Assembly (NCBI GenBank): GCA_029379385.1
Contig: CM055611.1
Location: 13,400,062-13,464,061 of the forward strand
Direction of reading: 5' to 3'
DNA: 64,000 nt
Source: Quillaja saponaria
Taxonomy: Eukaryota > Streptophyta > Magnoliopsida > Fabales > Quillajaceae
A model generated the notes under the pieces. It saw only the letters and a list, made by a program, of their open reading frames with translations, ran no database searches and had not been told where the DNA came from. This document shows positions 23,501-35,565 of the stretch, in pieces. A program made the position numbers and the translations under genes. How positions within the stretch are numbered: the stretch's first letter is position 1; the number at the start of each line of letters is the position of its first letter.

Positions 23501-24095
23501 ATTTTTTTTTTGAACTGTGCCAAGCAGAGAGCTGTAGAAGTGAATAGCTGTAGAAGGGTAATTTCGTAATTCCGTATAAGATCGAAACTTCTACGCGTAT
23601 TTGGTTTGGACGGCGCCCGATTAGGTAAGTAGTAAGTAGTAGTAAGTAGTACAAAAATAGCCGCGGCTTGGAAGTACGGAAGTTCCATAAACGGTCGGTG
23701 CAAGTGCAACGTCATAGTGGCAAACTATGTAAATAAAGTCATCATCAAGGCTAATTTCTGAATTTCACCTCTAAACCACATGATTCACCACAAATACTTG
23801 TAAGTGAGCGGAGAAAGAAACAAGCTTGGCCTTTTTAAGGTTACGCCATAATTGCTAACCTACGCCAGGTGTCTACGTCTATGTACCTTCCAATATTCAT
23901 GTTCAATTGTTCAACTTCCTTTTTCGTGCGGCTTTAACAGAAATCAAAACTAGCAAAAGCGAAGCATTCATTTCCCACACCTTAAATTAGCTTCCAATCT
24001 AATTTTATTTTCAATTATTAATTTTTAATTTTCTACAAAAATATCATTTACAATTGTACAAGTCACTCTCCTATATATCAATCTGAATTTACCTT
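20520..24095. other. Intergenic region downstream of the lipase gene
   Basis: No coding region recognised. It contains a tandem duplication at 21357-21625, a T run near 21994, a TA microsatellite at 22111-22128 and otherwise AT-rich sequence. A 98-codon open stretch at 23419-23715 (minus) has no recognisable domain. Confidence 0.45.
21357..21625. repeat. Tandem duplication, period about 133 bp, two copies
   Basis: GAGAGTTTGAGTTTTCTTGA at 21361 recurs as GAGAGTTTAAGTTCTCTTGA at 21494. Both are followed by TAGTCCTTGTTGA, then CTCGAAxGGA and CTTGACATAA/CCTGACATAA at matching distances. The bases before it (21310-21345, CTAACGGTTAAGATAATAGTC) recall a tRNA-derived SINE head, but this is weak. 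Confidence 0.75.
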
Positions 24096-24103
24096 TAACA
24101 ATG

Positions 24104-25448
24104 TCACCGCTGAAGGAACCTCTTCGCTGTGGCTCTGAAAGGACACGTGGAACTCACAAAGCCTTCAACAAGGTGGAGATAGGTCTTTAGTTCATGACAC
24201 GTGGCCACATTAAACCCATTGAGGTACGGAGAATCCCTGCTACTAAGACGGAGTTCTCTCCCAACTTCAGAATACACCCACTGCGTGTCCTCCACTCGCT
24301 TTTGAATCCAACTAGGTAGTCCAGCCACTTGAATATTCCTTTTGTTTGACACGTCATCATCATCAATCACAAACCCAGGTACTTTAGTTATAAGATCATC
24401 CGAGTTCACTATACGTAGTATTTTTGTCCCCTGTTTTTCAAGGTGATGTCTGAAGTTCCGGTTGCCGACTCGGGGCCCACCGAACGACATAACTGTGACA
24501 AGTGGTGCTCGCTTGAAGGTTGTTTTAATGTCAAAGGCGGCGAGTGTTGCTAAAGCGGCTCCAAGACTATGGCCGGTGATAGTCAAGCTAAGCGGTTCGT
24601 CACCATATGACTGTAACAACCGACCAATTTCTTCACGTACCATTTGTTGTAGACTCGGCGAAGAAGCAGTTCCGGAGGTGTAGAGACTGAGGAATCCACT
24701 CTCGACCATTGGCTCACATTCGTCCAAGTCCTTTTTACAATCACCAGTTTTATTAACACAAGGGAGGTCAGTGAGTGTGGTGCGTAAATTCTCAAGCCAT
24801 TCTAAGCATGTGGCTGTTCCTCTAAATGCAATTAGAACATCTCGCCGGCCAAGTCTTCTAATTTCTTCTTTGTCACTAACCGCAACATAACCAATCCAAC
24901 TGGATTGGGTGGCAACCCATTTTGGAAGCTTTTTCGATCCAGCGAGGTAATTGAATACCAGAAGTTGCTCGTAAATTTTTGGTTACCTTGTATTTGGTGT
25001 CCGGTAACCCGGACTGGTCTAAGAGTTTGTTTTTTGGGAACCGACAGGTTGCATAGGAAGGAGAAGAAGGGTCAAACTCGAAGGATTTGTAAGCAGCATC
25101 GACAAAATGACCGTACCGGAGAATCTCAGCACGTAGATTATCATCTAACGGGTCAAGCAAACCATCCCAGTTGGTAATGCCTTGGTACTCCATCCACCTC
25201 TTGCTTAGCTTATCCGGTCTTAGCTTGAACCGGGACATGGAGTCAGACAAGTTATGGTGATGCTCAACCGGGTTCAGCAAGCCTTTCCAACTTTTGGCCA
25301 CTTGTTTAGCATCCTCCATAGACAATTTCTCTGGTCGTGGAAAAGCCGGTTTAGTAACGGCTATACACCGGGGTTTTACATGGGTTGTTGTGATTGGTGG
25401 GAGTGTACCAACCCCAGCTGGCCGTAGAGGTTTTAAGGTGAGCCTCAT
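24104..25448 (-). CDS. Chloroplast-type phospholipase A1 (DAD1/PLA1-I class III lipase), single exon, with a one-base frameshift
   Basis: Class III alpha/beta-hydrolase lipase of the plant PLA1-I group, which removes sn-1 acyl chains from phospho- or galactolipids in plastids. Some members start jasmonate synthesis. If the frameshift is bridged the gene has 447 codons and no intron. Residues 1-40 look like a plastid transit peptide (basic, S/T/P-rich). They are followed by WMEYQGITNWDGLLDPLDD, the LRATSGIQLPRW block, FRGTATCLEWLENL and the nucleophile elbow GHSLG (Ser about 294). The acid is in NSDDLITKVPG (Asp about 350) and the His in CHELKTYLHLVEG (about 418). The frame breaks at an A4 run (plus 24920-24923), where one base too many leads to a stop 17 codons later; everything beyond is open to the TGA at 24104. 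The break may be a sequencing error or a real loss-of-function change. The beta subgroup looks closest by motif memory, at moderate certainty. Confidence 0.88.
24920..24923 (-). other. Frameshift site in the lipase gene (AAAA on the coding strand)
   Basis: Upstream the frame reads ..IEKASK; with one A fewer it continues directly as WVATQSSWIGYVAV, the conserved family sequence. With the base present it ends ..LDWLCCG-stop. Homopolymer length errors are a common assembly fault, so the gene may in truth be intact. Confidence 0.8.
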
Positions 25449-25614
25449 TGTGGTGCTGGGTTATAAAAGTTTAGAGCTAATTTAGCTATTAGATGAAATG
25501 GCCCTTCTTGGAGGACCTTTAGATTTTGAGAACTGAAAAAAAAGAGAAAATAAGAGACGGTTCTTAGTGGAACGAATACTGAGTTCTGCTTTAAGAAGAG
25601 TTGGAGAGTGGGGT

Positions 25615-25621
25615 TTTTATA
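25615..25621 (-). promoter_or_regulatory. TATA box of the lipase gene
   Basis: TATAAAA on the minus strand in the context ACTTATAAAAACCCC, 167 bases upstream of the ATG. It is followed by a CT/AC-rich leader. This is a plausible core promoter for a transcript with a leader of about 130 bases. Confidence 0.6.
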
Positions 25622-26029
25622 AGTGGGAAAAGTACTGATATTTGTATGGAAGGGAAAGAAGGTGTATTTTTGTGTTTCCGCTTTATTGAATGGGATTTGA
25701 TAGATCGTAGAGATATAGCTTGATGTAAAGTCATGTAAAGTTAGAAGAGAAGGTATATATTATTATATTATTAGTTATTTCCTAATAATTTATATATGTA
25801 TACATTGGTTGGTGGGGGAAGGATTTATAACTGGAAAAACTGCACTGGGGTCAACATAAGAGAGTGATTGAACGATGAGATTAAGAGAGAGAATATATGG
25901 GAATGTGGGGTCACTTTCAAATCAACGGTCAGCATGGAATGTAGGTAGGAAGACTTGACTCGGCCGAAATATTGAGAAATGGCTAAAATATGCGAACCGC
26001 ATTTTTGCATATTTACAAAGCCACGATGA

Positions 26030-26035
26030 CACGTG
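26030..26035. promoter_or_regulatory. G-box CACGTG upstream of the lipase gene
   Basis: Palindromic CACGTG about 410 bases upstream of the TATA box. bHLH or bZIP factors bind such sites. A role at this distance is inferred, not shown. Confidence 0.3.
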
Positions 26036-26039
26036 AGAG

Positions 26040-28480
26040 GGAGATGGACGGCTCGGCTCGACTAAAGCCGGTGAGGATGACATTTTTGTAAGGCATGTTT
26101 GGTTGTTACTGGTAACTCACGCGTTCATGGAACTTGTTTGGGTCAAACGAGGTAGTAAAACATGTTTTCTTCGTTTATAAAACTTGTGCTTTTTAAATCT
26201 AGCTTCTAAACAAAATTCAAAATAAACTATCTGGGTAAAAAAATTTTAACTTGCCAACCTCGGGCTTCAGTTATTTGAATGTGCCCTTTATGCAATACTT
26301 TAACCAAATTTCAGATTAAAATAAGAAATTATACGCTAATTTTTAACTTAATATAACTTTTCTTCTTTAAATAGATTTAAAGCCGATTGTGCTGTAAGAA
26401 CTCAAATTAGTTAACTTTTCAAAATTAAGTATCATCAAATTAATTTACTTTTTGAAGTAGCTTGTAAGCATTAATTAGTGAAGACTACAATTATATCACA
26501 ACTTGTTGAATCTTTCTTGTTAGGAAGAGTTTTAAAATGTAAAGTGTGAAATTGTGGTATTATTATGCCTGCCATGATATAGTATTGATTTTAGTGGACT
26601 TTCCAACATCCAAAATATTTCCATTTTTAGGAGGATTTTTTGGGATATATGTTAATTTTAGCTTAATGTTTAACGAAATTAATAATCTTTTTTTTTTCCT
26701 TACTATATCTGCTCTACTTAATTATGTAGTTGTTTTTAATTTTGTCATTGCATTATAAAAAGGTTATTTGAACTCTAAGGGTTGGTCAGATAGTTACAAT
26801 AACATGTACTCTCTTAATTGACTAGCTGGGTTTGAACTTAGAGAAGGTTATGGAAAATAAAATCCACATAAATTTCATAATCCTTGTATGAATGACCTGT
26901 TTTAACTTAATCAGATGTGATTAGTTAAAGCTAGAGTGAATAACTTGACTCAAATACACCTAACTACTAAATCATAATTAAAAAAAGAGTTATTTGATAC
27001 ATTCATATTATTTCTTTAAAAGGGTTGAAAATTATTGGAGATTCTATGATAATATAATTTAATACTACTTTTGGTAAAAAAAAAAAAAAAGTTTTTGTGT
27101 TTTAAGATTTCAGTCTCTCTCTAATTATTGGCAGTGAAATATTTGCATAATTTGCCTACATAAAAATTGAATGAATTATATATAAGAAGCTAGTCAGGGT
27201 TACTTCCTCTAGTGAACTTCTGTCTCGCTAGAATTATTTCGAGCTTGACCATAAAATCCATGAGTGAGTACTTAAAGAATCATTCTAAAGAATCTAATTA
27301 TAATCATGTAGACTACTTAATTATTTTAATATTTCTTTTAGATTAGTATAGGAAAAGAACTGAGATCAACAGTGAAATTTTATCTACTTAATATGATCTC
27401 TTTGATTCTTTTAGGATATTTGTTAAGAGCTAAATTGCGATAATAGAACACTCAATGTATTAATGACATCGAGCCCGATACCACTAATTATACCAGTAAT
27501 CTATCAGCTTACCATGGATTAACCAAACAATTGACATGCCACAATTATATTATTTTTTTCCAATCAATTGCATCACTTCAATTTGTAGTATGAACGGCAC
27601 GTTCTACTGTTTATGTGTCACTTTAGCATCTGTCATACTCTTGTTCATTCAATTTCTGTTGAAAATTAATTTTCTAAAGTCTGGTTTTAAATTTAATGTG
27701 TTCATATTTCATGATATCTATGTACAGAAGAAAAAAAGAGAACATGTGAACTCTTTTTATGTAACATGAACACATAGAAAATCAAAAAACGCATTTAAAT
27801 CCAATGGCTAGATACGTTAGTACAAGATATAATGCAAGAAAAAGTTGGTTCTTATTTAATTTTTTTATAGTGTGATGGTATTAAATGAATTCACTTTATA
27901 AACAACCTATTAAGGCCCACTACTTTTTTTTCTTTCCTTTTCTTCTTTTCCCTTTCAGAGCTTCTTAATGAAGGCATCAGAAACCGTTAAGACTTTGAAT
28001 TATTGAAGTCTCCCTTTAGATAATGTGTTTCTATTTTCAAGAGCAGGTGCAAAAAATGTAGTGATAAGAATCCTGAAATGGACCTAGTTGCAAATTAATA
28101 TATAGATCATAATATGCATGCCCTAAAAGAAGAGACAACTTTATTATTGATGCCAAATATATAAAGGCAAATGATTGCAGAGCATATTCTAACTATGGGA
28201 GTGTGGGGAGGGAAAAATACATAAATATTTCGTTATCATGCCAAGTAAGCTTAGATATTATGATGAATTTTCTTTTCCCATTTTAGAGATCATGTGTTCC
28301 TATTATGTAAGAGAGGATCTTACAAGCAAAGTTAAAATTTTAAAAATTGAAACTGGGAAAGAATTTTTTTTTTTTTTTTTTAAAACCAACAAGAAGGGGT
28401 GAGACATCTGTAATAAGAATAAATATCTAGAATACCGAATTATAAGAAAACAGAAACTTTAATAATTTTTTGAAAGAGGG

Positions 28481-28511
<31 letters not shown>

Positions 28512-29690
28512 TCTAAAAAATGAAAAGAGGAGTTTGATTACTTTAAATGAAATTAATTGAAGAAAAAGTTTTAGATAACTTGCCCTTTCTAAGAATAGAA
28601 GAAGATAGATAGATGCTTTAATTTGAATCTTTACAGCTATATATAAGTCTGATTAAAAACAAATAGAGTGAACGAAATAAATCAAACCTATAATTCATAT
28701 AAAGAGAATTCAATTGATATCTTGTTTTTATTGGTCTGAGGAAACACTTTAGATATTAATTGACTTTGCTTTTGTACAATATTATTTCTTATATTTCTAG
28801 TACACACAACTTACAAATGTATGTAATTTCATTTCATTAATTGAGTTTCATAATGAGGGTTATCATCACACTTGTTAAAAAAAAATATATAATATTTATT
28901 TTAATATTTATTTTATAGTTGACAAGAATTTAATATTATGTAATTAAAATATCACTTTTGTGTTTTTTTCATTTTGACAAAAATAATTTTGTTCCATGAA
29001 AGAACAATCATATCAATTTTATTATTAAAAGTTTCATTCTATCAATTTAGTATAAGATGTTACAATTAACATTCAATAACTTCTTTTTATATTATCTTGG
29101 ATTTAAATCGATAACCAATGTATAATTGTAAGAATATTGGGATAGGCACTCTCGACATATTCTCAACTCAAGTTGCAAATCTTTATTGTTGAAGATTAAT
29201 TTGATTTGGAAAATTTCTTACATAAAGTACACGAGGACAAGTTTATAATGTATTCTTAGAGTCTCAGCTAAAACTTTAAGCTGTTAGGTGGATGAAGAAT
29301 GGGTTATAAACAATGAGATGTGTAATAGTTTCACAAAATTTTAGAAATTATAATATAATGGGTTTGTTTATACTTCTTTTATTTTTATTTTTTTCTAATG
29401 ACTTGTTTTAGTTTCATAGAAATTGAAAAGATGACCCACGTCAGCTTTCATTACCATTGAAAGAAAATATCATTATTGATGTGTATACAAGCTTCAACCA
29501 TCATCATTGAGATATGTTAGAAATGTTGTTTGTTAGAAATTATAATAGCTATTGAGGATCAGTTGGAGATGACACTAATCACCCCTGATTCGCAAGTGAC
29601 AATGACTAAATGCTTGAAATACAATTCTAATTATAATTATTTATGAAATCCAAACTCATAAATTGTTAATCTAATACAATTCCAATTATA
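26040..29690. other. Intergenic, no gene recognised
   Basis: AT-rich. Short open stretches at 26546-26758 and 27536-27769 are hydrophobic AT-rich readings without a domain. 26765-26880 has a SINE-like look (GGGTTTGAAC at 26829), and 29600-29760 has hAT-MITE-like ATCCAAACATACCC. T(16) near 28366 and a TA run at 28484-28511 are present. Confidence 0.4.
28484..28511. repeat. (TA)n microsatellite
   Basis: About 14 uninterrupted TA units. Confidence 0.95.
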
Positions 29691-30942
29691 AAAGAATTGA
29701 AATTAGTTTTACAATTTCAATTACAATTCAATTTTCATGTATCCAAACATACCCTAAATTTTTTTCATTATTTGTGATTTTTGGGTTTTATAAAAGTAGC
29801 CCTAATTTATTGGTCTTATAGTGCACATTTAAAAGGCCAATCTAGTGATGTAATTATTTAGGCCGAACTCCTATTTAGTGTGTGATGTGAAATGGCTAGT
29901 GTAGGTTTTCAATTATTAGGTGTTCCATAGGTGTTCTTGAGATTTCGAATATTTTTGAAATATTTTGTCACGTGGTATATATCAGAGCCACCACATTAAG
30001 GTATATATCCTAATTCAAACAGCGGTATATGTTTCTAAACCCTATACAATGAAAGGAATGAAACATAAGTCTGTTGCTCATAAGAAATTTCAGGACTTTA
30101 AAGGAAAAATGTTAGACTAGCAATGTAGGGGACCCTAAGGTTGTCCTTAAGAAATAAGTCAAGTGCTTCTTTCTTAAGAAGAAATGTGAGAATATGCCTG
30201 ATTGTCCTAAATGTAAGACTTGGTTAGAGAAATGGAGAACACAAATGTAACTCTTTGGCTCTTGTTCTATATGAATCTAATTTAATAGAAGCCACGTCCA
30301 GTTCGTGGTTGCTTGACAGTGATGCAATTAATCATGTTCCTTTTACCTTATATAGGTTCATAAGTAAGAGGAAACCAAAAAAGGCAGGGTCCTGGTGGAA
30401 ACAATGAAACATTGAACGTAGAGTTTATATGAGTATTTTGCCTAAATTTAGATTTTACACTTTATAGATACATTCTTTAAGGCTGAATTTAGTTTATGTT
30501 TATGTTTTGGATGATGATGGTTACACTTCTGATATATAAAAAAAGAAGAAGGTTAAACTACATTTTTATTCAAAAGTTATTGTCCGTTGTTCATTCTCCT
30601 ATGGGTTATTTAGACTGTAATTTCTTTCTAATAATATATGTGCCATGTTGAACAAGTTGTTGCCAAATGACTCAAAATTAAGTAAAAGTCTTCCACGTTG
30701 TGGCATATAACACAAGTTTAACCCTTAAAGCAGACACTTATTGGGAGGGCTTCCTAGTTGCAAAAGAGTTTGAGGGATTAGTCTCACATCAATGCCTATG
30801 GATAAACTTGAGAAAAAGGAAAAAGAAAAAAGAAGAGATGGCACCGCATTTTTATCTAAATGATAGAAAGACTATTAAAGGAAAACATCATGCCTACATT
30901 TGGCTTCAATCGACTAGATGTTGAATATTAATCCAGATTATT
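29690..30942 (+). pseudogene. Outer Ty1/copia element, 5' part (LTR end, PBS, gag tail, protease)
   Basis: An LTR-like end ..ATTTTGTCA (to 29970) is followed by TGGTATATATCAGAGCC (29973-29989), the tRNA-Met primer site with a 4-base insertion. From 30150 the frames show a zinc knuckle in decayed form (CFFCKKKC..MPDCPKCKTWLEK), a protease-like 'SWLLDSDAINHV' segment (about 30305-30345), and then LDDDGYTS and LLPNDSKLSKSLP, as in the pre-integrase part of copia polyproteins. Stops and frameshifts are frequent. The element is interrupted at 30943 by another copia LTR, and its integrase and reverse transcriptase appear to resume at about 35570. Confidence 0.62.
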
Positions 30943-31215
30943 TGTTAGAATTACCTCTTAGGATTTATTTTGTTATTATTAGAATTATCTCTAAGATTAT
31001 TATTAGGATTATCTCTTAGATTTTTACTTCAATTGGTGTTGCATTGCTTTAGGTTTTATCTTTTATGGAGTTTAACTTTATTTCTGATTATTATATTAGC
31101 CCTATAAATAAGAGTTCTCCTTCAGTTGTAAAGTATGCCAATTTTTGAAGAATAAATTTAATTGTTCTTAATTTTCTCTTCTCCTAAATAATATAATTGT
31201 GGTGGTTCTAGTTAA
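30943..31215 (+). mobile_element. 5' LTR of the inner Ty1/copia element
   Basis: Starts TGTTAGAATTACC, has the promoter-like CCCTATAAATAAGAG (TATA at 31103-31110) and ends just before a primer-site-like AGTAGTCTCAGAGCC (31217-31231), which resembles TGGTATCAGAGCC. The exact end is uncertain, and no matching 3' LTR was found after 34560. Confidence 0.6.
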
Positions 31216-31239
31216 TAGTAGTCTCAGAGCCAAGTAATG

Positions 31240-34200
31240 ACAACTATTAAGGTAGTTTCCATCCTAACTTCCCTGTGTTAGATGAGAACAACTATGATAG
31301 ATGGAGTACACAAAATGAAGTACACTTTGGCTATCAAGAAATTCTAGACGTAGTAGAGAATGGAGTTTCAGATCTTGTAGAGAATTCAACTAAACCTGAG
31401 AGACAAACCAACCATGACAACAAGAAGAAGGATCGAAAGACATTATTTCTTATCCATCACAGTGTGGGTAATAGTGATTTTTCGAGAAGATTGCTAGAGC
31501 GTCCACTGCAAAAAAAGCACGGGACATCTTATATTAGCCCTATAAAGGAGTTGAGAAGGTGAAAACGTAAGAATTCAAATTTTAAGGCATGAATTTGAAC
31601 TCTTAAGAATGGAAAATAATGAAACTTTTTTCTAGTTTATATTTCACGAGTTTTTGGTAAATAAACTAAGAACAAATGGAGATAAGTTGAAGACCTGACA
31701 ATTATTGAGAAGAACCTGCAAACATTGACAATGAAATTTGAACACATTGTCGTGGCTATTGAAGAGTCCAAAATTTAAGAAGCTATGACAGTTGATGAGT
31801 TGTAAAGCTCCCTAGAAGCCTATGAGCAGCGACTGAATGAAAAGTACTCAGAAAAATCAATTGAGCAAGCTTTTTAGAGCTAAGTTTTCAATGATAAAAG
31901 TGCTGAAGATGCAAGCATCGAAATAGGAAGCAGAGGTAGAGGCAGAGGTCAACTAGGTCATTGTGGTGGAAGAGGACTATGCAATTACTATGCTCATGAC
32001 AATGAGAAAGAAAAGAATGATTCATATCACTATGATATGAAGAGCTCACAGAGAGGTCGAGGTCGAAGTTAAGTACAAGGCAGATGCATATATGACAAAG
32101 CAAATATTCAGTGCTATGCATGTCAAAAATATGGTCACTACTCATATGATTGTTGGTCAAAGAAATATGACCATAATGGAGAAAAAAGCTCATTTTGTTC
32201 AAGAAGATGAAACTGAAAGTCAAGTTCAAATATATAAGCTACTGAGAACAACAGATGGTATCTTGATACCAGCTGCATCATCCACATAATGGGAATGAGA
32301 GACTTATCTACTAATATCAATAAATCCATAAAATCTAGTGTCAAGTTCACAGATGATCGCTTAGTATCAGTGATGGGAAAAGGCAAAATATGTAGTCAAC
32401 TAAGAAAGGGTGATCATGCATGCATACATCTCAGATGAGTTCTATGTTCCTGACATAGAAAGCAATCTTCTAAGCCTGGACAATTTCAATGCAGATGCAT
32501 AACAAACAAATTGATTTATTTGATGACAAAGGTAAATTTGTAGTAAAAGTTTCCTTATCAAAAGTAAAAATTACAAGTGATGTAAAAATGCTTTAGTACG
32601 ATTGTAAGAGATGAAAACTAGTTGCGGCATCTTAGATTTGGTCATTTAAATTTTAAAAGTCTGAATTTCCTTGCAAGATGTGAAATGATGAAAGGTTTGT
32701 CTATTATAGAACATCTAGAAAATTATGTGAGGGTTGTTGTTTCTTAGGAAAACAACACATGAGGCCATTCATGGGTACATGGCATGCTATAAAGTCATTA
32801 GAGCTGGTGCACTCTGATGTGTGTTGTTCGATGGATATTTTTTCTATTGGAAAAAACCATTACTTTGTCACTTTTATTGATGATTTCAGTAAGAAAATAT
32901 AGGTTTATCTTTTAAACAAAAAATTTGAATTTTTTGATACTTTTAGAAAGTAAAAAACACTTGTGGAGAAGCAAAGTGGCTAACTCTTGAATATGTTGAG
33001 AACTGATAGTGGAGGTGAATACAACTGTAAAGAATTTAGAGAATATTGTGTAGAAAATGAAATTAAGCATGATGTGACAGTTCCTTACACACCACACCAC
33101 AACATAATGGATTGGCATAAAGGAAGAATCAAACTATTGTGGACATATCAAGGAGTTTGCTAAAAGCCTAAGGTATGCCAAATTATTTTTAACCTGAATC
33201 TGTCTCATATCTTGTTTACTTGTTGAATAGATCTCTTACAATAAATATGAAATATGTCACATCTAACGAAACTTGAAGCATATTCAAGCCCAGTGTAAGA
33301 CATCTAAAGGTGTTTGACTCTATTGTATATGCTCATATTCCAAGAAGGCCGGAAGAAGTTAGATGACTAAAGAAAGAAGACAGCTTCTATAGGCTATCAT
33401 TTCAAAAAATGGTACAAGTTGTTCATCACCACTATAAACAAAGTGATCATTAGCAAAGATGCAACCTTTGATGAAAAATGTGCATAGGATTGGAAGATGG
33501 AAGTAGAACAAGATTCACAACAAACTCCACTTCATATTGAGATTGAAGAAGAAAGTAATACAACTCCTACGGTTGAAACAAAAACAAATCCTATTGTGAC
33601 ACTTGTAACTGAAGAGCCACCCATTCTAACTCTAATCACCATAGTAAGACCAAGTTGAACCGGACAACCTTCCACAAGATTAAGGAATTTTGAGAGAACT
33701 AATGATGATGGAGAATTGCTTCACTTTTCCATGATAGTAGATTGTGATCTAGTTACATAGGAAGAAGCAGTAAAAAGCAACCACAGGATTTTATGAAGAC
33801 AGGAAGTGAAGAGAAGGTGTATAAGTAGAAAAAACTCTATATGGAATAAGAGAATTGATGTATTATTTTAGAAGAATGGCTTTGAGAAGTGTTCGTGTGA
33901 ACATGCCTTATATGCAAAAATAAATAACTCTAATGATATACTTATTATTTCTTTCTATGTTGATGATTTGGTTTTTACAAGGTACAATTTAAATATGGTT
34001 GATGATTTTAAAAAGGCAATAATGCATGAATTTAAAATCATATACTTAGGAATTATGTCCTATTTTATTGGAATTGGACTTGTGCAAAACAACAATGGAA
34101 TTTTTATTTATCAGAAAAAGTATGCGAACAAACTTTGAAGAAGTTCAACATGTTCAACTGTAATCCTGTATGAACTCTGGTTGAATTTGCAGCAAAGTTG

Positions 34201-34680
34201 CCAAATCAAGGAAAAGATGCAGTTGTGAATTCCACATATTTCAAAAGCTTAGTTAGAAGCTTAAAGTATCTATCTTGTACTAGGCCTGACATAGTCTATG
34301 AAGTTGGTCTAGCCAACAAGTTCATGGAAACACCTAATGAGTCTCATTTGCAAGTTGCTAAAAGAAGCTTGCATAATATTAAAGGTACTTATAGTCATGG
34401 TTTATTTTATTCATCTAGTAACAACTATGACATTGTATGATATTTTGATAGTAATTGGGGAGGTAATCAAGATGATATATATATATATATATATATCTAG
34501 GTATGTTTTCCAGAATGGAAAAACATCATTTTCATGGTTCTTAGAAAACTTCTACAAGATCATAGCAATATCACTTCTAATTACTACTATTACGACTCTC
34601 TTCTTCCCTTATAATGTTAATGATACAGCTACTTTACTATGCTTCAAAGACAAAGCCAAAATCTTATAAAGATCGAATTT
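31240..34680 (+). pseudogene. Inner Ty1/copia element, gag-pol pseudogene
   Basis: Gag begins at about 31250 with PVLDENNYDRWSTQNEV and KKKDRKTLFLIHHSV, as in plant copia gag. An intact zinc knuckle C-x2-C-x4-H-x4-C lies at 32111-32152 (CYACQKYGHYSYDC). Then come the protease region (WYLDTSCIIHIMG, in which the active D-S-G is changed to D-T-S), integrase (32600-33350, including LRTDSGGEYN near 33000) and reverse transcriptase with YVDD intact (33956-33967). The RT connection follows (34198-34440, LVRSLKYLSCTRPDIVYEVG), and RNase H decays from 34440 (YVFQNGKTSFSW). Many stops and frameshifts make it dead. The 3' LTR is missing, so the element is truncated near 34560. Confidence 0.78.
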
Positions 34681-35565
34681 CCACGTATTAACTGGAATGC
34701 AATAGAATAAATTGTTTTAGCAGGAAAGCTCACAATTGGTGAGAGAGACAGTGAAGCTTTTCCTTCACGAATTGTTGATATTTTCTTATTGAATATTAGG
34801 TTATTGGAGTGGAATTTTTTGTTCTAAACCTTAATAAAAGAGGGATAGGGATAGGTTGAAAGATCGATAAAAACTATTGCAAGGGAGATTAGAGACCACA
34901 GAAGGAATGGTCTTCAAGCATTTGTTTTCCAGCAAATGTTCCAAATCAAAGTCTAGAACTTTGTTCAAACGTAAGCGAGGTGAGCCCAATTTCGTGGGTC
35001 ATCTTCGAGCTTACAGAAAAAATTGAGAACAACATTGTCAGAAAGTTTTGAGAAAACATGGTTTGGTTAATGGTCTATTTGTTTGTCATTCTCTATCATT
35101 TCTCTCACTTTCACAAATATGGTTTGCTAGAATTTGAAGATAAAAATAGGGTTAAAAGTGAAGAGAATCGGTCCAAAAAATTTGATGATGGAGAGAGAAT
35201 GAAATTTCTAATTTTTTGGTTTTTTTAAACTTTTTTTAACAAAGAATTAGAAGTTAAAGAAAAAAATATATAAATATATAAATTAAAGTCATGTGGCAAT
35301 TGGTTAATTAATCCATATGGGTTGGTCATGTCAAAGACTATTAACCCTATCATTAATCATTAGTCCACGCCACTTCCATTAGTGTTAAAAGTGATGGCAT
35401 ATGATGACAAGGACCCAATTGGTATAATTTTATAATTATGAGACCTAATTCCAACAAAATGAAAGGTAGAGACCAAAGTGAAATATGACTCAAACTATAT
35501 GGACAAAATGTGTAATTTTACCTATTTTATAACATTCATTAATAACATTTCTTGATACGGTTACT
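34681..35565. other. Unassigned spacer between copia fragments
   Basis: No gene recognised. The last part (35400-35530) ends GGACAAAATGTGTAATTTTACCT, which resembles the inverted-repeat end of the Mutator-like MITE at 13.8 kb, but the matching left end was not found. The part near 34690-34960 may be promoter or leader sequence of an unknown element. Confidence 0.35.

Noticed and set aside
24900..24930. Programmed frameshift in the lipase
   Set aside because: No slippery heptamer with a downstream structure is evident, and this lipase family is not known to use frameshifting; a mutation or sequencing error is simpler.
24462..25485. Plus-strand open stretches across the lipase gene
   Set aside because: Antisense shadows of the lipase coding frame.
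26765..26880. tRNA gene or SINE
   Set aside because: Only a B-box-like GGGTTTGAAC is convincing; no cloverleaf could be folded by eye and no second copy was found.
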